This document shows, in pieces, positions 24,797-31,547 of a DNA stretch of 39,827 nt. This DNA is from Planctomycetota bacterium. Its GTDB lineage: Bacteria > Planctomycetota > Brocadiia > SM23-32. The position numbers and the translations under genes are program-made. The notes below the pieces were generated by a model that worked only from the letters and a program-made list of their open reading frames with translations, did not search any database and had not been told where the DNA came from. The stretch covers positions 1-39,827 of the forward strand of contig JAGHAF010000105.1 of the NCBI GenBank assembly GCA_021161675.1. Reading direction: 5' to 3'. Each line of letters begins with the position of its first letter. Position 1 is the first letter of the stretch.

Positions 24797-25183
24797 GGCC
24801 GCGGTGAGGGCCTGCTCGGCTTCCGTCCTCGAAATCGTGCCAACCATGTCGTAGGTGGCGCGATTCCTCTTGCGCCGCATCCGGTCCATGACAGCCAAAG
24901 TATCGTCATACTCGGAGCCGAGCCCGATCTCCAGGAATCTGATGACGCTCGCGTGGTGAGCTTCTCCAGCGGGCCGATAGCCGACGTGAAACATGAACGC
25001 CCGCCCAGCCTGGTGCATCGCGTTGTAAGCGATGTTGAATGCCCATTCGGGGCTGCTCTCCATCACGGCCTTCGCTGTTTGGACGTCCCGCCGCGCGATC
25101 CGCAGGCAGTCGCTAACCTGCCGACGCGAGAACCGGCCCCGTTTCACGCGGCCTTCATCGAGCAGCCTCGAGTAGTCTGTCAT
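24746..25183 (-). CDS. HEPN-domain protein, probable RNase toxin of a HEPN/MNT pair
   Basis: A 145-aa all-helical HEPN protein. The segment RMRRKRNRATYDMVG carries the R..RN..xxY pattern of HEPN proteins paired with minimal nucleotidyltransferases. Earlier helices (CLRIARRDVQTAKAVMESS, NAMHQAGRAFMFHVGY) match the family. In HepT/MntA modules the HEPN part is an RNase toxin silenced by AMPylation from the nucleotidyltransferase partner; that activity is inferred. Its start lies 29 bp inside the end of the nucleotidyltransferase gene, so translation is coupled. The 3' end sits in a 23-bp palindrome. Confidence 0.82.
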   Translation of the reverse strand: MTDYSRLLDEGRVKRGRFSRRQVSDCLRIARRDVQTAKAVMESSPEWAFNIAYNAMHQAGRAFMFHVGYRPAGEAHHASVIRFLEIGLGSEYDDTLAVMDRMRRKRNRATYDMVGTISRTEAEQALTAARQFVAEISRIVSLSVH

Positions 25184-25754
25184 CCATGTTTCCTATGAGC
25201 ATGATCCGCGGCCCGGTGAAAACCTCGTGGACGAAATCGCCCTTCTCGCCAAGCCTCCGCTCAACCTCACTGCGGGTATAGAGCGTGTAGTTGATCTCCC
25301 GTTTGAGCCGCCGCTCTACTTGCGCCACGGCCGGGGCAATGTCCTTATCAGTCACCCCGCCGACTACCATGAGGTCTATGTCGCTGCTCGCGGTGGCCTG
25401 CCCGCCGGCGTAGGAGCCGTAGATGAAGGCGATCTCCACGCCGGGAAATGCCTCTAAGGCCGTTCTCAGCTCTGCGCCGGCGCCGGAGGTTTTCAGGAAG
25501 ATGTTTCTCAGCTCGTCCAGGATCGGGCAGTCCCCGCAGAGGCCGTAGTGCTTCTGATTGCCCACCGGGCGGGAGGTCAGTATGCCCGCCTGCTCGAGGT
25601 GCGCCAGTTCCCGAGCCACTGTGCCGACGGGCTGGGCCAGCTCAGCCGCCAGCTGGCGCACGTAGAACTCCTCCGCCGGGTGGAAGAAGAAGTGCGAGAG
25701 CACCTCCACCCGGAGCCTCGAGGCAAACAGGGATTTGAGTGTGAGCGGTACCAT
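25155..25754 (-). CDS. Winged-helix plus MNT-type nucleotidyltransferase (probable antitoxin)
   Basis: A 199-aa two-domain protein. Residues 1-75 form a winged helix (EEFYVRQLAAELAQPVGTVARELAHLEQAGILTSR split over two helices and the wing), which should bind DNA. Residues 90-195 are a polymerase beta-like minimal nucleotidyltransferase with the GSYAGGQATASSDIDLMVVG active site (GSY..., then DxD). Its likely role is to repress the operon and to neutralise the HEPN partner by nucleotide transfer; both are inferred from family knowledge. AGGAG lies nine bases before the ATG. Most MntA antitoxins lack the attached winged helix. Confidence 0.85.
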   Translation of the reverse strand: MVPLTLKSLFASRLRVEVLSHFFFHPAEEFYVRQLAAELAQPVGTVARELAHLEQAGILTSRPVGNQKHYGLCGDCPILDELRNIFLKTSGAGAELRTALEAFPGVEIAFIYGSYAGGQATASSDIDLMVVGGVTDKDIAPAVAQVERRLKREINYTLYTRSEVERRLGEKGDFVHEVFTGPRIMLIGNMDDRLLEAAR

Positions 25755-25834
25755 GTCTACGAACTCCTCGTCGCTTCTTTAGCTACAATCGTACTCAAAT
25801 CGGCGACGCATGTCAAGGGTCCCGACCTTCTGGT

Positions 25835-26314
25835 CTTTGCACCGACCGGCGGCGCCTCATCGGGGGGCTGCTGCGCAGTGGCATCCCGACGCAGGCGAGG
25901 CTGGATCCCATCCTGCCGGGGCTGACCGACGGCGTGGAAACGTTTGCCCCCCTATGCTCGGAACTTGCCGCTGTGGGCGTGAAACGCATAGCGGCGAGCA
26001 TGCTGTTCCTCCGGCCCGCAATAACTCGTTCTCTGCGGAGACACGTTACGGATCACCCGTCGCTGGACGCATTGCTCTCGCGATTCCAGGACGGCGACGG
26101 GAACGGCGCCGGGCGCCCGTCAGTGAGCGCGCTCCCGGCCGCCGCCAGGATGAAGATATACGAACGGCTCCGCCGGGTCGCGGCCCGTCACCGTATCCAG
26201 GTTCAAATCTGTGCGTGCGAGAACCCGGACCTTCCCTCGCAGTACTGTGGCATCGCGGGAGAGCCGCATCCGGCCCCGCCGAGGGTGCGCCAGCAAAGGC
26301 TTTTCCACTGGTAA
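25835..26314 (+). pseudogene. 5'-truncated SPL-like radical SAM gene (DNA photolyase-annotated family)
   Basis: An uninterrupted frame encodes the C-terminal half of a spore-photoproduct-lyase-like radical SAM protein: RRRLIGGLLRSGIPTQARLD, PILPGLTD, a GVKRIAASMLFLRPAI block and MKIYERLRRVAARHRIQV..ICACENPD. The N-terminal half with the CxxxCxxC cluster motif is missing. Recognisable homology starts around 25835, less than 100 bp from the divergent nucleotidyltransferase start, and upstream sequence is unrelated. No start codon with a ribosome binding site is present. I read it as a remnant cut by insertion of the toxin-antitoxin module or by deletion. Family assignment is by pattern memory. 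Confidence 0.55.
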
Positions 26315-26319
26315 CCGTT

Positions 26320-26358
26320 CACCGCAGAGCTCGTCGAGGACGCAGAAAACCGCAAGAG
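26320..26358 (+). repeat. CGCAGAG-type phased intergenic repeat
   Basis: CGCAGA, CGTCGA, CGCAGA and CGCAAG start at 26323, 26332, 26341 and 26351 (steps 9, 9, 10). It follows the radical SAM remnant directly. Confidence 0.55.
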
Positions 26359-26443
26359 ATTGGCATAGTTGTAACAACAAGTTCCCCTTTCGCCCGCGCA
26401 CACGTGCCGGGGGAGCCGCAGGCGGCCTTAAAACAGTGGATCG

Positions 26444-26495
26444 TGTCGCAATTCCTGTCGCGATTCGTCGCGATCCCCTGTCGCTATATGTCACG
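26444..26495 (+). repeat. Degenerate TGTCGC tandem repeats after fic
   Basis: TGTCGC at 26444, 26456 and 26479, CGTCGC at 26466 and TGTCAC at 26489 form about five units of 10-13 bp. The last overlaps the end of the Fic reading frame. Confidence 0.5.
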
Positions 26496-27066
26496 ATACT
26501 TCATTCAGCGTTTGCTTCAACACGTATAGCGACTGCCTGGCCGCGCCCTTTCGCCGCACAAGGCCGAGAGCTTCCAGTTCGGACATGTCCCTCTGAAGCG
26601 TTCGTCGGCTGACTGCTTGACACAGCGCCTCCAGGTCTCGTATGTGCATTTCACGATGCTCAAGGAACAACCCCAAAGCCTTCGACTGTCGTTCATTGAG
26701 TTCATGCTGTGCCACGAGCAAGTCCTTGCGTATGGCCTTCTTGCCTCGCTCCACCACTTCGCGCATCTGAGTGGCCAGCCCCTGCACGAAGTACTCCAGC
26801 CATCCGGTCATGTCCATCCTCTGGCGTCGGACGCTCTGGATCGCTCCGTAGAATGCCGCGCGGTTCCGGTCGTAATACTCGCTGATGGTGAAGAGCCGCT
26901 TGAAGTCATACCCGGCCCGGTACAAACACAACGTCGAAAGGAGCCGGGAAGTCCGCCCGTTGCCATCAAGGAAGGGATGGATGTGAACCAGTTGGTACTG
27001 TGCAACGCCGCTGACCAGCACGGGGTGCGTTTCATGCTCATGGCTGAGCCAATCAGTAAGGTTCAT
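26491..27066 (-). pseudogene. N-terminally truncated Fic-family protein
   Basis: A 191-aa frame with the Fic active site [13 protein letters not shown] at about residues 30-42, then [16 protein letters not shown] and a C-terminal winged helix ([38 protein letters not shown]). Fic enzymes transfer AMP or other groups to protein hydroxyls. Related proteins (COG3177 type) are about 330-370 aa; here the N-terminal domain with the inhibitory and substrate-flap parts is missing, and the frame begins [16 protein letters not shown] in mid-domain with no Shine-Dalgarno. Upstream DNA is repeat-rich and non-coding. A short functional Fic is possible but less likely. Confidence 0.7.
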
Positions 27067-27257
27067 CCGTCTGCGAATAGTTGTCGTGTTTCTCTCTCTT
27101 TTCGCTCGTGCTTTGTAGCCCCGCCAGCCATCGGCGGAGCCACCTGATCACAAAACGACTTTCGCTCCCGCCTGAGCCCCCCCTCACCTCCGGCGCTTCT
27201 TGCCGTTCCGCCCTTTTGGCCCCGCCCTGTTTTTTCTCCCCGCCCCGGCAGGTCAAC

Positions 27258-27295
27258 TTCGCCGTCTCTGCGCTCTCCGCGCCCTCTGCGGTGAA
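27258..27295 (-). repeat. CGCAGAG-type phased repeat (inverted)
   Basis: On the minus strand CGCAGA, CGCGGA and CGCAGA are spaced 9 and 9 bases, flanked by TTCACC and GGCGAA. It lies in the 385-bp gap 27067-27451, whose other contents are A/T-rich hairpins (TTTTCGC/GCGAAAA at 27309-27331) and a promoter. Confidence 0.6.
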
Positions 27296-27353
27296 CCTTT
27301 TTCGGCGGTTTTCGCCTATTTTCCGCGAAAAAAGCGCGATTTTTTTAATTTTA

Positions 27354-27380
27354 GGGGACTCAGGGGACTCCACGGACACA
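27354..27380 (+). repeat. GGGGACTC phased repeat
   Basis: GGGGACTC occurs at 27354 and 27363 (step 9), followed by CACGGACAC. The step equals that of the other intergenic families. Confidence 0.5.
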
Positions 27381-27398
27381 TAGTTTTTCAAAGACGCG

Positions 27399-27404
27399 TA
27401 TAAT
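27399..27404 (+). promoter_or_regulatory. Candidate promoter of the phage structural cluster
   Basis: A perfect TATAAT box lies 48 bp before the first phage gene. The -35 region (ACACAT at 17-bp spacing) is poor, so activation by a regulator would be expected, as for Mu late genes. Confidence 0.5.
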
Positions 27405-27451
27405 GCGCGCCGTTTTTGAGGATCTCTAACCCGAAAACGGAGGCAGTCTCG

Positions 27452-27934
27452 ATGGGCACAAGCAGGAGAGAGGAACTCGTCCCCCAGGCGCGGGCGCTTC
27501 GCGCGGAAGGTGTCTCGAAGAGAGGTATCGCCGCCGCCCTGGGCGTCTCGTTTCGCACCGTCCAGCGCTGGGCCAGCCAGGACGCCGCAGCCGGCCTGCC
27601 CTGGATGGGGGACACCGCGCCGCCGGACACCTCGCTGGACAGGCCCGACCTGACCCTGAAAGAGCGGCTGCGCCGCAAGCTCCAGCGCCGGCTGGAACAA
27701 CTGGTCGACGGCGCCGAGGAAGACATGAAAGACCAGAAGTCCGAGGATCGAATGCTGAAGCTGTGCCGCATTCTGGAATACCTCGATGAGGACGAAGACG
27801 ACCCGCGCGCCCAGCTGGTGGCCATGGAGCGGTTCGCCGAGTTCTGCGTGCAGAATCTCTCCGAGGCGGAGATGGGTCCGGTCCGGAAGGCCACGTGGCT
27901 GTTCCTCGAAGAGCTGAGGAGGGAGCATTCATGA
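27452..27934 (+). CDS. Mu gp27-like DNA-binding protein, probable small terminase subunit
   Basis: A 160-aa protein with an N-terminal helix-turn-helix (ARALRAEGVSKRGIAAALGV, then SFRTVQRWA) and a charged helical remainder (RLRRKLQRRLEQLVDGAEED). Position at the head of the cluster, just before a membrane protein and the terminase, matches gp27-type proteins of Mu-like phages, which are considered small terminase subunits. The ATG at 27452 has GGAGG eight bases upstream; the frame opens a little earlier at a TTG without a signal. Its stop overlaps the next ATG (ATGA). Confidence 0.65.
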   Translation: MGTSRREELVPQARALRAEGVSKRGIAAALGVSFRTVQRWASQDAAAGLPWMGDTAPPDTSLDRPDLTLKERLRRKLQRRLEQLVDGAEEDMKDQKSEDRMLKLCRILEYLDEDEDDPRAQLVAMERFAEFCVQNLSEAEMGPVRKATWLFLEELRREHS

Positions 27935-28227
27935 TGTGGTTTGAGACGGCAATTTCAGCGGCGTCGGCGCTTCTGGGGGGATTCATCGGAGGCTGGGTGG
28001 TGGCATTCCGTCTCGGGCGCTGGCGCCAGCGGATTGAGGACCACCTGGAGGGAATTGAGGCCCGCCTCAGCAGGGGCGACAACACCATCGGGTCGGTCCC
28101 CATCCTGGAGACCAGGGTGGAGCTGATATTGGAAGAGCTGCGGGCGATGAAGGACGAACTGAGGCGTGACCGGAGGAACTTCGTGACCCACGAGGAGTGC
28201 AATCGCCGCCACGCGGCCACGCCGTGA
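27931..28227 (+). CDS. Phage membrane/coiled-coil protein (DUF2730/gp25-like)
   Basis: A 98-aa protein with one N-terminal transmembrane helix (about residues 5-28, glycine-rich) and a long charged coiled coil ending FVTHEECNRRHAATP. This layout and position, beside gp27 and the large terminase, fit the DUF2730 proteins of Mu-like phages, whose role is unclear. GGAGGGAG precedes the first of two adjacent ATG codons, which overlaps the upstream stop. Holin is an alternative reading, but a coiled coil of this length is not typical of holins. Confidence 0.6.
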   Translation: MMWFETAISAASALLGGFIGGWVVAFRLGRWRQRIEDHLEGIEARLSRGDNTIGSVPILETRVELILEELRAMKDELRRDRRNFVTHEECNRRHAATP

Positions 28228-28265
28228 TTCCAGGAATTCACAGAGGCGAGAACACAAAACGGCGC

Positions 28266-28300
28266 TATCCACAGATGACACAGATTTACGCAGATCACAA
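28266..28300 (+). repeat. CACAGA-type phased repeat, copy F, inside the phage cluster
   Basis: CACAGA, CACAGA and CGCAGA start at 28270, 28279 and 28289 (steps 9 and 10), preceded by CTATC as in copy A. It lies in the 289-bp gap 28228-28516 between two phage genes. Confidence 0.7.
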
Positions 28301-28347
28301 ACGGAACATTTCAGGCGAGAGCGGATGTCGAGTAGCTGCGCCAGCAT

Positions 28348-28443
28348 GTAGCGCAGCCGCCCCCGGCTGCGGCTGTTTGCTTGAGTACAACGCAGCCCAC
28401 CTGCGGCGGGCTGCGCATCTCAGGCGAGGGCGCCTGAGCTACA
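28348..28443. repeat. 96-bp composite hairpin element with TGTAGC/GCTACA ends
   Basis: The ends are inverted: TGTAGC (28348-28353) and GCTACA (28438-28443), extending to 10 bp with one mismatch. Inside are three perfect hairpins: GCAGCCG/CGGCTGC (28353-28370), CGCAGCCC/GGGCTGCG (28391-28415) and CTCAGGCG/CGCCTGAG (28419-28438). It looks like a MITE- or BIME-like intergenic element. Confidence 0.65.
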
Positions 28444-28474
28444 CGGTTCTCCGTGTTCTGCGTGTCTGCGTGGT
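28441..28474 (-). repeat. CGCAGA-type phased repeat (inverted)
   Basis: On the minus strand CGCAGA, CGCAGA and CGGAGA are spaced 8 and 9 bases. It abuts the composite hairpin element. Confidence 0.5.
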
Positions 28475-28516
28475 AAGAGGCGCTTGAAGGATCACCACTA
28501 ATCAGAGGGATTCGAA

Positions 28517-28756
28517 ATGACGAATCGTGAAGAAATCGAGAAGGTGCTTGCCGACGTGAAGCGGCAGCGCGAAGAGGCCGAGGCCGAGGCCGGCCACGCT
28601 GCCAGGAGCCTGGCCCGGCTGGTCAGCGGCATCACGCCGCTGGCGGAGCTGGACGGCGCAGAGGCGCAGGCGGCCGCCGAGACCCTGGTCCAGGGCATTG
28701 AGCGGCTCCGGATGCTCCAGCAATTCGCCCGGACGCTGCGCGGATTGCTGATATAG
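28517..28756 (+). CDS. Small coiled-coil phage protein
   Basis: A 79-aa, fully helical, charged protein (KVLADVKRQREEAEAEAG at the start). I do not recognise a family. AGAGGG precedes the ATG. It lies 25 bp before the large terminase gene and runs the same way, so it is probably a phage gene, perhaps an assembly or accessory factor. Confidence 0.55.
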   Translation: MTNREEIEKVLADVKRQREEAEAEAGHAARSLARLVSGITPLAELDGAEAQAAAETLVQGIERLRMLQQFARTLRGLLI

Positions 28757-28781
28757 CCCGCTAACGAGGACACCAGGACAC

Positions 28782-30290
28782 ATGGCTAAATGGACCAGAG
28801 AGTATGAACAGCTCCGGCTCAAGGCCGTGGACAACATCGAACGGGAGGCCACGCCCTTCGCACGCAGGGACGGGGAGGCGGTGCGCGAGCGCAAGGCGCT
28901 GCCGCTGCTCGAGTGGTGCCGCACCTATCTGCCGCATTACTTCGAGGCGGAGTTTGCGGATTTCCACGGGGAGATGATCCAGGCGGCGGGCGAGCCGGGC
29001 ATGCCCGCATTCGTCTGCGCGTTTCGCGGCGCGGGCAAGAGCGTGCTGCTGACGCTGGCGCGCCCCCTGCACAGGGCCCTCAGCGGCGAGGTTCCGTACT
29101 TCATCTACGGGAGCCAGGTGATGAAGCTTGCCGCGCAGAACATGGATTACGTCCGCCTGGAACTGAGGCATAACGCGCGTATCCGCGGCGATTACGGGCC
29201 CGTCGAGGTGGCGGGCTCGCAGTCGGAGTGGGTGATGCGGCTGGGCCCGGGCGGCGGCTCAGCGAAGTTCGAGGCCTTCGGCATCGGCATGAGCCCGCGC
29301 GGACGCCGCCACGGCGAGCACAGGCCCCTGGAGTTCGTGGGGGATGACCTGGAGGACGCCGAGCTGGCCCGCAACCCCCAGCGCGAGCAGAACCTGTGGG
29401 ACTGGCTGATGGACGAGATGCTGCCCGCCCTCGAACCGGAACGGTTCGTGTTCACGGTGCTGGGCACCATGTTCGGGCCGGGCTGCATGATGGAGCGGGC
29501 GCGGGAGCTGGCGAGCCGCCGCGACCGGGGCGGCCGGCCCCTGGGGCGAGTTTTCCTGCAAAAGGTCACCGAGCAGGGCCGCAGCGTGTGGCCGGAGCGC
29601 TTCAGCGACGAAACGCTCTCGCGCATCCGCGCCACCATCGGCCTGCGCAACTGGCTGCGCAACTACGCCCTGGAGTCCGACGATCCCACCCGGCCCTTCC
29701 AGGCGGAGTGGATGGGCAGCTACCGGCGAGATGAGATCGAGATTCGGCGCCTGGACGTGGTCGCGTTCCTGGACCCGGCGCTGAGCCGCACGGGATGCCC
29801 CAGGGCGCTGGTGGCGGTGGGCTGCGAGCGCGGGACGGGGCTGCGCTACGTGCTCGAGGCGTGGATCAAGCAAGGCACACCCCTGGAGATGATGGACAGG
29901 CTGTTCGAGTTCAACCGTCGGTTCCACCCGCGCGTGATGGGGGTCGAGTCCAACGGCGGATATGCGTTGATCCGTCCGTTGCTGCGCGAGTTGGAGGCGA
30001 AACGGGGCGAGCGGCTGCCCGTGCGCTACGTGAATCACTCACGGCCGAAGGCCCTGAGGATCGAGGCGCTCTGTTCGCAGTTCGAGCAGGGCCGCTGGCT
30101 GTTCCCGGAGAATCCGAGCGCCGGGCTCCAGACCCTCCAGGAACAGTTCCTGGCCTACCCCGACGGATGGGTTGACGGCCCGGATGCGACGGCCGGCTGC
30201 GATGAGCTGCTGCCCGGGGCGTTCTCGCCCTTCGCAGAGGGCGAGACGTATCGAAGTATCCGTAAGAGAACCGATTTCTCCTCCCTGTAG
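28782..30290 (+). CDS. Large terminase subunit (Mu gp28-like)
   Basis: A 502-aa packaging motor. The ATPase has Walker A in VCAFRGAGKSVLL (about residue 80) and Walker B EFVGDDLEDAE. The C-terminal RNase H-like nuclease shows VVAFLDPALSRTG and MGVESNGGYALIRPLL with the expected acidic residues. The pattern and the gene order (before a DUF935 portal) match Mu-like gp28 terminases, which usually package headful DNA. All key residues seem present. It is 12 bp before the portal gene. Confidence 0.88.
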   Translation: MAKWTREYEQLRLKAVDNIEREATPFARRDGEAVRERKALPLLEWCRTYLPHYFEAEFADFHGEMIQAAGEPGMPAFVCAFRGAGKSVLLTLARPLHRALSGEVPYFIYGSQVMKLAAQNMDYVRLELRHNARIRGDYGPVEVAGSQSEWVMRLGPGGGSAKFEAFGIGMSPRGRRHGEHRPLEFVGDDLEDAELARNPQREQNLWDWLMDEMLPALEPERFVFTVLGTMFGPGCMMERARELASRRDRGGRPLGRVFLQKVTEQGRSVWPERFSDETLSRIRATIGLRNWLRNYALESDDPTRPFQAEWMGSYRRDEIEIRRLDVVAFLDPALSRTGCPRALVAVGCERGTGLRYVLEAWIKQGTPLEMMDRLFEFNRRFHPRVMGVESNGGYALIRPLLRELEAKRGERLPVRYVNHSRPKALRIEALCSQFEQGRWLFPENPSAGLQTLQEQFLAYPDGWVDGPDATAGCDELLPGAFSPFAEGETYRSIRKRTDFSSL

Positions 30291-30302
30291 AGGGACAAAG
30301 CT

Positions 30303-31547
30303 ATGTCAGAACAACCCAGTACGGACACCATCGCCGGGCCGACCAGGTTCGGCGCGCGAACCGTAGTCGGCCACGTGGACGTGGACACGCTGACGCCGCG
30401 CCGCATCAAGGCGATGCTGGCGGGCGCAGAGTCGGGCGACCTGTCCGCGCAGTCCGCCCTGTTCGAACGAATGGAAGAGAAGGACGGCGAGCTGGACGCC
30501 TACCTGCGCACCCGCAAGGCGGGGGTGGCCCGGCTGCGCTACGACATCCAGGCCGCAGACCCCGGCCCCGAAGCGCAGGAGGCAGTCGAGCTGTGCCGGG
30601 GGATCGTCGAGCGCATCCCCGATCTGCCGCAGGCCATCTTCGACCTGCTGGACGCAGTCGGCAAGGGCTTCAGCGTGTTGGAGATCGAGTGGGAAACGCG
30701 GGCCTCTGGCCGCGGGGGCTGGCGGCCGGCGCGTCTGATCTGGCGGCCTCAGCGCTGGTTCCGGGCCGCCGAAGACGGCCAGACGCTCCTTCTGCGAGAC
30801 GAGGGGGGCGAGGGCCTGCCGCTCAACCCGCTCAACTTCGTGCTGCACCGGGTGCGGGCGCGCAGCGGCTTCTGCGCCCGCACCAGCCTGCTGCGCTCAT
30901 GCGTGCGGGCGTTTGTGGTGCGGCATTTCGCCTGGAAGGACTGGATGGCCTTCGCGGAAGTGTACGGCATGCCGCCGCGACTGGGCTGGCTGCGCGAAGA
31001 CGTGCCGTGGGATTCCCAGGAGGCGAGGGAGCTATGGGAAGCGGTCCGGGCGCTCGGCATGGATGCCGCCGCCGTTGTGCGGGAGGGCAACCGGATCGAG
31101 GTTCTCGACTCCCGCTCCGCCGGAGAGGGGCAAATATTCGAACGAATCCTCGACCGGGCGGGCCGGGAAATGACCCTCGCCATCCTGGGACAACTGCTCA
31201 CATCCGGCGGAGAGGCCGGAGGCTCCTACGCGCTGGGCCAGGTCCACAATGAGGTGCGATGGGACCTGGTAGAGGCGGATGCCCAGGCCCTGGGACGCAC
31301 ACTGACCGAACAGCTACTGCGCCCGATTGTCGAGCTGAACCTGGGGGCCGAGCGCCCCGTGCCCAGGTGGCGCTTCCACGCCGACAGGCCGGAAGACCTG
31401 GGCCAGCTCGCCACTACCGTCAAGACCCTCAGTGAGGCCGGGCTGCCCATCCCCATGGGGTGGGCCTATGAGAAATTCGGCATACCCCAACCAGCCCAGG
31501 GTGAATCTGTCCTGGGCGATTCTGACGGAGGAGAAAACCATGAGTGA
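30303..31547 (+). CDS. Portal protein (DUF935, Mu gp29-like)
   Basis: A 414-aa portal, the dodecameric ring at one head vertex. Typical DUF935 blocks are LDAYLRTRKAGVARLRYDI, GKGFSVLEIEWE, WRPQRWFRA, the FAEVYGMPPRLGW stretch and YALGQVHNEVRWDLVEADA. Length is slightly below Mu gp29. GAGGG precedes the ATG. Its last 8 bp overlap the protease start. In Mu a gpF minor head gene follows the portal; none is here. Confidence 0.88.
   Translation: MSEQPSTDTIAGPTRFGARTVVGHVDVDTLTPRRIKAMLAGAESGDLSAQSALFERMEEKDGELDAYLRTRKAGVARLRYDIQAADPGPEAQEAVELCRGIVERIPDLPQAIFDLLDAVGKGFSVLEIEWETRASGRGGWRPARLIWRPQRWFRAAEDGQTLLLRDEGGEGLPLNPLNFVLHRVRARSGFCARTSLLRSCVRAFVVRHFAWKDWMAFAEVYGMPPRLGWLREDVPWDSQEARELWEAVRALGMDAAAVVREGNRIEVLDSRSAGEGQIFERILDRAGREMTLAILGQLLTSGGEAGGSYALGQVHNEVRWDLVEADAQALGRTLTEQLLRPIVELNLGAERPVPRWRFHADRPEDLGQLATTVKTLSEAGLPIPMGWAYEKFGIPQPAQGESVLGDSDGGENHE

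Noticed and set aside
25810..26529. 239-codon plus-strand frame
   Set aside because: It is a frame shifted from the radical SAM remnant, which reads as real protein in the neighbouring frame.
27053..27928. 291-codon minus-strand frame
   Set aside because: Crosses intergenic repeats and the antisense strand of the gp27-like gene; no coding character.
27931..28227. Holin
   Set aside because: Single membrane helix with a long coiled coil next to the terminase fits DUF2730-type proteins better, and no endolysin is adjacent.
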